The notes beneath the pieces are model-generated. The model did not search any database. It saw nothing but the letters and a program-made list of their open reading frames with translations, and was not told where the DNA came from. A program made the translations under genes and the position numbers. A DNA stretch of 64,000 nt from Raffaelea ambrosiae (lineage: Eukaryota; Ascomycota; Sordariomycetes; Ophiostomatales; Ophiostomataceae), in assembly GCA_002778195.1 (NCBI GenBank), contig PCDI01000002.1, forward strand, positions 1,571,628 through 1,635,627, given 5' to 3'. The stretch's first letter is position 1. The number at the start of each line of letters is the position of its first letter. Positions 43,678-53,716 of the stretch are shown one piece after another.

Positions 43678-46600
43678 GAGCAAAAATGACGCAGCATCGG
43701 TACCTCTTGAACTAGCCTTAGCGCCGCATACCGCCGTCTTTGAGCCCAAGTCTTGACGCCATCAACCGAGATACGATGTACCGTATTTAAAGGGAGCGGC
43801 CTAAAATAGGCCAAATTTGCGATTAGGGCTATCCCGTCCTCGTGCGTGAGATCTAGTTTTTATTGATTGATTGATTTATTTTTTCCATATCGAGAGTGAC
43901 ATTCCGTAGAGTAAGGATTGATCGGCAATGATGGCTCGGGCATTGCCTTGAGGATTGGCGTCCACAGGCGCCCAGACATATGCCAAATATGCCAAATGTG
44001 CGACATATAGTGAATAGCAGACTGCTGATCACCACAGCCTCAGAATGGGGTTTACACCAAGAACGCAGAAGTTGAATCCAAAGCCTCTTTTCCCATACGA
44101 GATTGCTTTTTGAGACACTGCGTCAGCGCTCGAATGTTGTGGAACCAGAAGCTGACGAGCTAGAATGCTCTAAAATTTCAAGAGTGATATGCAGCACACG
44201 CGCCACCTCTTGTGGTCTTGGCGTGGTCCAACAAAACCTTCAACGGACGCTCCCAAGTTCTGCCCATGGTGGACTGTCTCGCACAGCTCTGCGCTCAGCA
44301 CGACAGGCACCTTGAGGGACTCCACGGCCTTCAGCTCTGCACGGGAGAGAACCGTTTTCCGTGCTCCGTATTGCCGAGATGAACACCACTCACGTTTCCA
44401 TCCATGGCATGGACAAACTGAGCAGAGGCTTTCTGCATGGCAGTTTGAGGGCAGGATTCCTTATCATCAGAAAACAGCGTGAGTGTTTCTGCACTCCCCT
44501 GGAAGTCAGGTCACTATTTTTTTTACTTTGTCTACTTAGACCTGGCTTGGCCTGGCGGCGTTCGAACAATAACCACCCATTTAAGTTTCTGGTGCCCCCC
44601 CCCCCCTGACTAAACCTGCCCTGCTTCCACTCCATCTACATAGTAAGCCTGCCCGTTTGTGAATATTATCAACCGACGTTGCGATATTTTCCCTAGCCCA
44701 GATGCTGTCCCCCGGCAGCAGCAAGGAGCCTCAATTCCGACATGGGGCTCTTGGATAGAGGGGTAGCATTTTAACCAGTCGTAAGACTGTCCCCACTCCT
44801 GTGCCTTCGCGCCGGCTAATCTGGAATAATTGCGGTATGCCGTGCCGCTAGTTGGTTCACCTCCACAGATGATCTTGCCTTGTCCTTTCTCGGCTGTGTG
44901 ATGAACTCGTCCGTCTGAACAAAAAAACTACGGTGTATTGTTCAAAAAAAGAAAATACCAACAACAACAAAAAAAAACCCCTGCATGGTTATCAGATCTC
45001 TTCTGTCAGAGTCACAATGCCATGGAGACGGCACGTTGCAGAAGAGACTCGACTGCACCCGGACAGCATGGCTGCTCGTATGATCGGGCGACCCAATAGG
45101 ATGTCACGCACCCGATTTGGCACGCTGCGTCGTTGGGTCTAAACTTCATTCACGCCCCTTCACCGGACTTGGCATCAACTCTGCCCGAGGGATGTCCCTC
45201 GACCCGGTGAAATTTCGTGCGCTTGGCAAATGTCCAATTTGATTGACTAGTGACCTGCAGTGACACGCCCCAAGACCAAGAAGAAACCGACTGCCGCGAG
45301 CAGGCCCCACGTTGGCGTACATTGAAGGCGCGCGCGACGGGGCCATGGTCCTCTCTGCCTGCCGTCCGCCGTGCGCCTGGAGACTCGGGCGTAAAGCCGA
45401 AGATGCCCGACGGTGATTATTCTCCACGTGACAAACTCCGGATGTGACGCCAAAGGCCGACAGCCGGGGGTGACGGGCGAGACGCGAGAGAGCCATCGGG
45501 GGGACATCTGCTCGCGGCAGCAAAGGAAGATCAGCGGGGCCCTGCTCAAAGGACTTCAAACGGGCGCCGAACGCTGGGCCGCGGATGTCGACAAAGTGGT
45601 TTTCAGGGCTGACGCGGCTGAGAGACAAATAGAAGAACAGAGAAGTAGAGCGTACCGTACTCGTAGAGGGCTTGAAAGAGGTCCTTTGATACCTTCCGAA
45701 TGCAGGAGTGGAGGACAAGCGGCATTGTGCCAAGAGGTTGCATCCAAAAAAGGCCAAACTTGGGAGCAAAGCCGGAGGCGGTCATGAGCTTGTCAAATAG
45801 AGGGCTGGCGTGCCACGGCAAAGACGCCCATTCGGGCGAGTGTGCAAGATAACTAACGCGTTGGTCGCGGGGCCAAGAAGAAGGGACAGTGGCCCATCCC
45901 GCGTGAAGGCGGTGCCAATGCCAATGGCGTGTACTATGTATGTACGAGTCTGTACGAGCATCTGCACAACGACCATGAGCGGGGCCTCTGTTAAAAAAGG
46001 GGGAAACAACAAAAGGGGGCATGAGCCGGGGGTCCTTGGATCGTATCACCGTGGCAATAGAGGAATTGCATGCTGCTGCACATGGCCGTGCTCACAGGGG
46101 CTCGTGTTGGACGCTTCCCCATCACACTTTCCCATCACCAACTTCTTGGCCAACACAGAGGGTGCGCAGTTTGGGCTTGTTGCTTTCCAGGCATCACACA
46201 ACAATCGCCAGCAGTTCTGTCTGGGGGAAGAGGGGGGGGGGGGTGTTCTTGGGCCAATTGGGGCCCGCGGCGTGTCGAAAGGAGTGGAGCCTCGACCAAG
46301 CGAGCCGAAGCAGCGAACCGCTCAAGGACCTCGGAAAATATCACTGGCCTGGGGGGGGGGGCATAGTAGACGGATGCAGGAGGAAAAGGCCTATGAAGCA
46401 GAGCAACACCGACGTTTTCTTTTTTATCCACTATTTGTGACTCGGTGTGCAAAGCACGAGAGGACAGGCTTGGCGTCATTCCCAACGAGGCGCGCAGGCC
46501 TGTTCCAAACCAGAAACACAGGCCAAGATAGCATGATCTTATCAGATGTTGCTGCGTTTTCCATGTACTCTAGTATTTAGTTCACGTTCTGCAGACCAAG

Positions 46601-48234
46601 GCCGGTGCGTTGCAGATGCTTCCCAATATTGACGAGAATCCGGTGGCGGACCATTCATGCCCTTTTCGACATGCTGATGCGGCCAAAATGCGACTCCTTG
46701 CGAAGGGCTGGACTGGGCAGCGTGGTGATTGCTGTGAGCTTCTCTTCCTACTGTCTTCTGCTCCCAGGTTGGCAACTCCTGAGTCGCGAGACTCGAGACT
46801 GTTGTTGGGGTGACCCTTGAGCAACGACGGCTCCCACGACCCCGTTCCGTTTGGTGACATCTGTCTAACTGGAGACGTGATAGATTCCACGAACGAACGC
46901 CATGATGCGCGTGCCAGCTCGAAGCAGTGAACTCGTCCCTGCCGACATCTTTCTCGAGACCCGACAAGCAACCCAGCGGATGACGCTTTGCTCGATGGAC
47001 GGGATGACACAAAAACTCGGCCGGATACCAACAAGGCAACCAAATGCAAACGCGGCGGCGTCGACATCTTCGCGTCCCCGATGGGGCCATGGCGGCGAAA
47101 GGGCAGCCCTGGCAATCGGCTGCGTCTGACGAGAATCGGCCATGGGTCTTGTTGCTGCTCGAACCGAGCCCGAGCGGGTCGGCCCTCTGCCTCGCTGCGC
47201 TTCACGGCAGGCGCCACGCTTCGCGGTGCGGCTGCTGCTGCATGCTTCTCCTCCTCCGACGGCCAGCGGCCAGTTTCATACCGGCCAGCCGCTGCCACGA
47301 CCACGGCGCACGACCATGCGAAGCGAGGCCGACCAGGCCGCTCCTGTCTGCCCAGCCATTCATCATCGGGGGGGACCGAGGGTGCCGAAAAAATGACGAA
47401 ACATAAAATGACGAAACGATGAATGTTTCGCAGGGTCTAGATTTTGGGGGGGGGGGGCGTTGCTCAGCTGAGGCTCACGATCGTTGGGCGAGAGAAAGAC
47501 GCGACATGCGGACCGATGACGTCATCCAGCAGGCTGTTCATGCGGGGACACCAACGATTGACCGTCCACACGAAGGACTGGCCTTTCTTTTTTCCCCTGC
47601 TTGCCGATCTCGACCGCTACGGTGGCAGAGCGACGTTTGCAACACCGCCCCCGCCCAGGAACGCACGGCCATGTCGGCAGGCCGTCGAGAAGACCCGGCG
47701 GGCATTTCCCCCCCGGGGGTTTGGACAACACAACCCTGACCGAAGCTGGTCGGAGCTGCGGACCAGGATGGCCGCAGCGGCCGCGCCGCGCCGGACATGG
47801 CGTCCCATCCTCCGCGGGCGCGATTGTGCGCGGAAGCCGCCTCGAGAGGAGAGCTGTACACGGTGCGGATGTCCTGACCGCCGGGCGACCAAGGCGCGTC
47901 TCCCACGCACCTGCGACGTGTGTCCCCAAGGCGTCCGGCCGGGCAGCCTCGCCGCCCAGGGCTGGTCCGTCGACGCGCTGGCGGCGTTTGGTCCCGCGGG
48001 CTTGACTCCCCCGTTGCCGACCTGTCTCGGGTCTGAACGTGTCGGAAGCCGAGCGCTTTGCGACAGGGGGGGGTCGGAGGGGACGCGGCCGATGCCCTGC
48101 CTGGCCCCTGGACCCTGCTGCGGGGGTATCGGCCGGCGGCCGGCGTGGCAGCCGCTGTTTACCGTCGGGGCGGGGTCGTACTGTGTGGATGTCTCTGGGT
48201 CGGGGTAATGCAGTCTTATCTGCGGGGGGGGAGG

Positions 48235-48413
48235 GGGTCTGGGGGACAGTATCCAAGGGGGCGGATCGGGCTCGACGAAGAACGCGGGNNNNNNNNNNNN
48301 NNNNNNNNNNNNNNNNNNNNNNNNNNNNNNNNNNNNNNNNNNNNNNNNNNNNNGGGGGGGGGTCTGGGGGACAGTATCCAGGGGGGCGGATCGGGCTCGA
48401 CGAAGAACGCGGG
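48235..48413. repeat. tandem repeat interrupted by a 65-base N gap
   Basis: The same sequence of about 53 bases (ggtctgggggacagtatcca, a G run, then cggatcgggctcgacgaaga and acgcggg) occurs immediately before (ending 48288) and after (ending 48413) the run of N at 48289-48353. The right copy starts directly at the gap edge with a G run. The assembly probably broke in a G-rich tandem array whose copy number is unknown. Confidence 0.92.
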
Positions 48414-48959
48414 CGGCACAGTGCCCACGATGGGGGGCGCCGCGCCTGGCTGGGATGCCATGCCTAAGCCGCTGGGGAGCGACGATCGGGCGTGGTGATC
48501 CTGCGTGGTTGGTGGGAGGGGGGCACGAGAGTCGGCGCATCGAAAACGTCATGTCTACGCAACAGAGGCATCATCGTCTACACGGCCGAGGCGCGGCATC
48601 CTTCGCATGGGCTACCCCGCCGTGCCCATGTCCCTTGCTATGGCTCTAGGCCGCAGGTTTCCTCAGTCGTGTCTGGTGGGAGACGCGCGTATCCCAAGGC
48701 AGAACCTTCCTGAACAGTGTTCGTCTGCGTGCAAAGGCCCCAGGCGAGGACTATTTGAGAGAGCCTTCCGCCTCCCAGGAACCCGGATCCGATGTCTCCG
48801 TGGCCACTCACTTTCATCTCATCCTGCCTTGCACTTCTTCTTTTCTATAGGGGGATTCCTGCATTGCATTGGACACCGGTGCATCACCGCTTCTCCATCG
48901 GCCGCTGCGCTTCCTCTTTTCCAGAAGAGATCCAGTTGCCATCCGTCGACACTTCGCTC

Positions 48960-49250
48960 TTTTCATCTGCATCCGTCAACTCGGCGACATAAAGTGTACT
49001 AGCACTTTCCAGCTCTCTCCGTGTACTATCACGCCCTTTTCATTCGCATCAGCTCGCATTCTATTCGACATCAGATCGCCATCACTCCATTTTCATCTGT
49101 GTCAACCCGAATTCCATTCGACATCCGTGTATAACTTTCCTGTACCTTGACATTTGCATGCCCCCCTCTTCTCCCTCATTCGTGCATGACCACCACTTCC
49201 GTTTTCATCTGCATCAAGCGGAAACCCACTCGACGTCAGTGTACGACCAT
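48960..49250. repeat. diverged repeats upstream of F-box-like member A
   Basis: Four imperfect copies of a pattern beginning ttttcatctgcatc and ending near cgacatcagtgta lie at about 48960, 49037, 49089 and 49201, with spacing of 50-110 bases. They occupy the presumed promoter and leader of the F-box-like gene whose ATG is at 49325. Confidence 0.55.
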
Positions 49251-49324
49251 ATTCCCATTCTTCATCCGCATTGTCTTTTTTTTTTTTCACTCGCCTCACT
49301 CTTTTCATTCTCTCATCCACACCC

Positions 49325-50005
49325 ATGGATATGCTACAGGCTGTCGCCATGTTCTGGAACAATGACAGAACCAATTTCGTGTTTCGCATACCCGATGCAT
49401 TCTGTACGTATTCGTCCCCTTGGCCCGCGAAAAAAAAAAAACGGTGGCAACAACAAACAAACTGACGCGTTCATTCTCCTCTTTTTCGCGCAAAACAAGT
49501 GCAAACGCCCCCCGAGCCGGCTTCTTCTCCGAGCGCTCTGTCGCCCCGCATCCAACAACTGCCCCCCGAGATTCTCCTCCTCATCTACGCCAGCGAGGAT
49601 CTCGACCCGTACGACCAGGTCTGCTTTGCCATGACCTGCAAGGAGTTCCTGCAAATTGCGGCCACCAAGCCGCCGCGGTCGCCGCCCGTTCTGGATCGAA
49701 ACAGCTCCACGTCCACGTGGATGGACAAGCCGACCAACAACGAGCGTCTGTACATGTTGCTCTTGAAGCTGTGGCCGAGAGACGCGGCCGGAAAGGAGAT
49801 CGCGACCGTGGGCCTCTGCAACTGGTGCTTCTGCTTCCGATCGGTCCGGCGCGAGCGCTGGCGGAAGCCCGAATTCCGACCCTGCGAGATCGACCGCTGG
49901 TGCACGCACATGGGGACCATCTGTCCGCTGTGCATGGCCAAGCTTGATCCGAAGCGGTTCTCGGATGCGGTGCACAGTCGTCCGGATCACCGTTGCTCGT
50001 GCTGA
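49325..50005 (+). CDS. small F-box-like protein with C-terminal Cys motif (member A)
   Basis: Predicted 194 residues from two exons: 49325-49403 and 49500-50005 (intron 49404-49499, GTACGT...ACAAG), phase 1. Exon 1 ends in FVFRIPDAF, equivalent to FRIPDDV in member B and FRIPKSV in member C. The F-box-like block is IQQLPPEILLLIYASEDL and VCFAMTCKEFLQIA (residues about 45-80). The C-terminal part carries LCNWCFCFRSVRRERW, then RWCTHMGTICPLCMAKLDP, giving at least six Cys in paired C-x2-C form that could bind zinc. The body frame lacks its own ATG before the F-box block; the codon at 49499 is GTG. An SCF-adaptor-like role is inferred only from the F-box resemblance. It is the best preserved of the three family members. 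Confidence 0.75.
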
Positions 50006-50518
50006 GGAGCAGACAAGGGAGGGGGCGAGGTAAACATAGAACCATAACCAATTCGCATAGAAAAGAAGCTGGTGGATCAAAGGTCTCGATTCTAGTCAGA
50101 CCACCCACATGCTTCGCCTAGCATACACACTCGCTGCAGTGGTTCCGTGGCTTATTATAGCCGCGGTTGGATGCGATGTTGCTTCTGATCCACTGGGATC
50201 ATTGGGTGGAGTTCTATCTTCCATAGTATAAGAGTTTACTAGAAGCCCCAAAATGGCAACGCGCATCCTTGAGCATACTTTTTCACCTGATTCCCGAGCA
50301 TGCCGGGCACATGTCCCAACGGTCAATAGCAACGTGCGCCAGCGTGGTGCGTCAAATGGAACAAAACATGAAGAACAGGAGACGAGATGGATGAAAACAA
50401 AAAACACGGCGAGATTGACAATCACGAGTCAGAGCATCAATGAATGAGATGCACCGACAACTCGGCACTGCCAGATATCTCTCAATCTTCTTCTTCTTCT
50501 TTTCTTCCCCATTCGCTT
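50006..50518. other. intergenic region between F-box-like member A and flavoenzyme
   Basis: This 513-bp stretch lies between two convergent genes, so it holds two 3' flanks. No gene or repeat is visible apart from a short CTT tract near 50486. Confidence 0.5.
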
Positions 50519-51890
50519 CTACAACAGGGACTTGACCTCGCCCTCCTTCCATCCGTCCATGTCCTGGAGGTCTTTGGTCTGGCCGTCGCCGCCCACCCTC
50601 TTCTTCCGGTCCCGCTTCTCCGGACGCCACCGCCATGCCTCGTGCAGCATCGGCTCCAGCGACTGGCCCTCCACCAGGTCGCCCAGGTACTTGCCAATGG
50701 TGGGCAGCACCTTGAAGCCCAGGCCCGAGTCGCCCGTGCCCAGGATCACCTTCGGGTGCTGCGGGTGGACCGTGATCAGCCACTCGCGGTCCATCGAGTC
50801 CGCGCACCAGCACACCTTTTCCTCCACAAAGGGCCGGTCCCGGAACCGCGCCGGCAGCGTCTTCGCCAGCAGGGCGCGGATCTCGGCGCGCGACTGGTCC
50901 GGGATCGAGTCGCCCGGGTGCTGCGCGTGGGACCGCGGCCGCGACGTCACGCGGCCGTCCGGCAGCGTGACCCGGTGCGTGAAGCCGGGGAACTCGTTGC
51001 ACAGCTTGAGCTGGCCGTCCTCGTTGGGTTCGAAGAAGAAGCCTACCAAAAAGTCAGACAAAAAAAAATGGCGATAGGAGGGGAGAGGGTGGCACAGTCT
51101 GACCCTCATCCAGGTTCATCAGGATCGGCTGCCCGGCAAACGGCCGGCACTCGTCCGGCGTCAGCTGCAGGTGCGCCACCGTCCAGCACCGCGCCTCCAG
51201 CTGGTGCGCCGTGTCCAGCAGCGCGTCCGTCCAGGCGCCCGTGCACAGCACGATGCGGTCCGCCTCCCAGCGCGTGCCGTCCGCGGCCACGATCCCCTGG
51301 GCCCGGCCCTGCGCATCCGCGAGCCAGCCCTGCATCGTCCCCCGCGGCCCGCTCACAAAGCGGACCCCCCGCTTCCGCGCCTCGTCGCCCACCACCCGCA
51401 GCGCCTCCTTGGCCGCCGGCCAGCCGGCCCGCCGGTGGACAAACCCCTTCCAGCCCGGCACGATGCCGGGCCCCGTGCCCAGCGACGGCACCAGCGCCCG
51501 GAAGTCGGCCGGCGTCTCCAGCCACCGCACATTGTGCGCCTCGCCGCACTGCCGCCAGCTCTCGTAGGCCGCGCGGCAGTAGGCAATCTGGGCGGGCTGC
51601 GTGGCCGCCGTGATGAGGCCGACCTCGTGCCAGACGGCGGCAAACAAGGGCTGGCGCCAGCCGTCGAGGGCCTCGCGGCTGATGCGCGCCGTCAGCGGCG
51701 TGTCGTTGCGCATGCCGACGATCTTGTTGATGTCGAAGCCGGCCGAGTCGGGCGACGGGTAGGGAAACCGGTCGAGGCAGGTGATGTTGGTGAAGCCGCG
51801 CCGGGCGAGGTGCCAGGCCGTGCTGAGACCAAAGGTGCCGGTGCCGACGATGAGGATGGCGGCATCCTTGCGGAGGTACGGAGAGTCCAT
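50519..51890 (-). CDS. FAD-dependent fructosyl-amine/amino-acid oxidase-like enzyme
   Basis: Predicted 436 residues from two exons: 51104-51890 and about 50519-51042, phase 1. The FAD-binding motif is ILIVGTGTFGLSTAWHLARRG near the N-terminus. The C-terminal half has EEKVCWCADSMDREWLITVHP followed by ILGTGDSGLGFKVLPTIGKY, the block carrying the covalent-FAD cysteine in Amadoriase/fructosyl amino acid oxidases (Cys340 or Cys342 here). Length matches that family, about 437 residues. Such enzymes oxidise glycated amino acids, or in related groups saccharopine or sarcosine-type secondary amines, producing hydrogen peroxide. I see no confident PTS1 tripeptide; the protein ends in SLL. It is divergent from the ketopantoate-reductase-like gene and is one of several amine or amino-acid genes in this block. 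Confidence 0.88.
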
Positions 51891-52497
51891 GGTGCCGGGG
51901 TGCTATGATCGATTGGCCGGAGCAGGGGTCGGGGGTTGAAGCGATCAAACACCAGCCTATCCTCTAGAAGCCTTTTTTTCCCAAACGGCCCATCTCGTAG
52001 TTGTATTCAATCCAGTAGTAGTTTTGAGCTAGCCCTCGCCGGAAGACGGGCCCAGGCAAAAAGGAGAACGAGTACGGAACACATACTGCCGCACATGGCT
52101 TCCCCGACCTTGGCTGTCACTCGATGGGCCAAAGGCGTAGTGCTCTTCCGATACCGACTTCGGGGCGTGGAAGGTCTCTTGCCCCATTGTGCTCGCCTTG
52201 CTCCCCAGAAGCAGTCAAGCATAGCATGGGATGGTCCAGGCGAGCAAACATCCGTTCCTGCGCCGCGGGTGGGGCCGTCTTATCTACAGCTCGAAGTAAA
52301 CTGCCTTTTTGGTTTTCTTGGCGGCCATGCACTAGCAGGCAGCCATGCGCTGCACGATAGCAGAGGGAACCCTGTCGGCATACATGCTTCCCGTGGCCAG
52401 GGTACCGGTGTATCATGGCACAGCTTGAATAAAGAATGGGAAAAAAAAAAAAATGAAAATGACGGCGAACACGATCCGTCAGAAAACTACGCCAGCC
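51891..52497. promoter_or_regulatory. divergent promoter region, flavoenzyme / ketopantoate-reductase-like gene
   Basis: This 607-bp stretch lies between the two ATGs. An A run (52440-52453) precedes the plus-strand gene. No clear TATA box is seen on either side. No internal gene is credible. Confidence 0.45.
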
Positions 52498-53570
52498 ATG
52501 CTGCACGTGCTCATCATCGGTCTGGGGGGGGTCGGCACCATCGCGGCCTACGTCCTGGAGAAGTCGGGGCAGGCCAGGGTGACCGCGGTCCTGCGCTCCA
52601 ACTACGCTGCTGTGCAGGCCGAGGGCTTTGACATCGAGTCGGTCGACCACGGCAGGATCCAGCATTGGCGGCCGTCTACCAGTAGGCACACCCCAGGGCG
52701 CGCACAGCCCATCGTGGACGGACTGCTGACAAGGGGCTAGTTTGTCCCAGCCTGGCCTCGATCACGGCCGCATCGGCGTCGTTTGACTACATTGTGGTGA
52801 CCACCAAGTGCCATCCGTCCCAGCGGGGCCCCCTGCTCGCCACGCTTCGCCCCCTGGTCCGCCCCGGCCAGACCAGCATCGTGCTCCTGCAAAACGGCCT
52901 CGACATTGAGCCGCCGTTTGCCCAGGCGTTCCCGTCCACGCCCGTCCTCAGCGGCGTCAGCATGATCGGCTCGCGCCTGACGGCGCCCAACCGCGTGCTC
53001 CACGAAGACCCCGACGCGTGGAAGCTCGGCGCCTTTCTGCACGGCACGCTGGCCCCCGAAAGGCAGACCGCGGCCGCCCAGAGGTTCATGGCGGTCTACA
53101 ATGCCGGGCTGGCCGATGCCATGGCGCGTCGCCCCACCGGCGCCGGATGCACGCTGGTCCGCGACGTGGTGGCCGCGCGCTGGCAGAAGCTGCTGTGGAA
53201 CGGCACGTTCAACACGCTGTGCACCCTGCTGCAGGTCCCCGTGGGCGAGCTGATGAGCAGTCCGGGCCGAGAGACGCTGGTGGCGCCGGCCATGCAGGAG
53301 ATGGCCGCGATTGCGCGCGCGGCCGGGTACGGCAGCGCGGTGACGGACGAGGCGGTGCGGGAGCTGCTCACGGGCACGCCGGCCGACAGCCCGTTCCGGC
53401 CGAGCATGCTGGTGGACTACGAGAAGAGGCGGCCCTTTGAGCTGGACGTGATCTTGGGAGCGCCCCTGAAGGTGGCCCGGCAGCATGGCGTCGAGACGCC
53501 GGTCCTGGACAGGGTGTACGATTTGCTGCAAGTGCTGCTATGGCAAGTGACACGCGAGGACAGGGGATAA
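52498..53570 (+). CDS. ApbA/PanE-family ketopantoate reductase-like dehydrogenase
   Basis: Predicted 337 residues from two exons: 52498-52681 and 52741-53570 (59-nt intron with a GCTGAC branch site). The NADPH-binding motif LHVLIIGLGGVGTIAAYVL is at the very start, and the joint gives HWRPSTICPSLASI then FDYIVVTTKCHP, the usual family order. The catalytic Lys region reads WQKLLWNGTFNTLCTLL, with the K-x4-N arrangement of ketopantoate reductases. Fungi carry several such enzymes, many not involved in pantothenate synthesis, so the substrate is open: a 2-oxo acid derived from amino acids would fit the neighbourhood. Two upstream in-frame ATGs (52453, 52459) exist, but the start at 52498 places the Rossmann strand at residue 2 as in relatives. 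Confidence 0.88.
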
Positions 53571-53716
53571 TAGAATGGCATTGTGTCCGGTGTCGTCTGG
53601 CAATCAGGGAACGTGTACAAAGAGGGCCGACAGCACCGTCCAGACCCCGAAGTGATACGAACTACAATAGAAAAGATAGCTTCCCACCCCATTCGCAAGG
53701 AACGCATCCATCCTTC

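Larger units (their letters stand above)
41488..49324. other. large gene-poor region with repeats and an assembly gap
   Basis: About 7.8 kb with no supported gene. It contains a 35-bp duplication (43101-43169), a 14-bp repeat (43626-43677), G runs near 46231, 46352 and 47446, the N gap at 48289-48353 flanked by copies of one repeat, and diverged repeats at 48960-49250 leading into F-box-like member A. TACATAGTA-type sites lie at 44637 and 45932. The 47.0-48.2 kb part is markedly GC-rich, which produces long open frames in all six phases without domain content. Confidence 0.6.

Noticed and set aside
45146..45769. 207-codon open frame on the minus strand
   Set aside because: No domain, no splice context, and overlapping frames of equal length on the other strand.
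47444..48552. long open frames in the GC-rich region around the N gap
   Set aside because: Several frames on both strands are open at once because of base composition, and the longest ones run through undetermined bases. No motif was found.
49499..50005. F-box-like member A starting at the GTG at 49499
   Set aside because: GTG is not a credible fungal start; the upstream exon at 49325-49403 with a good donor, mirrored in members B and C, gives an ATG start in frame.
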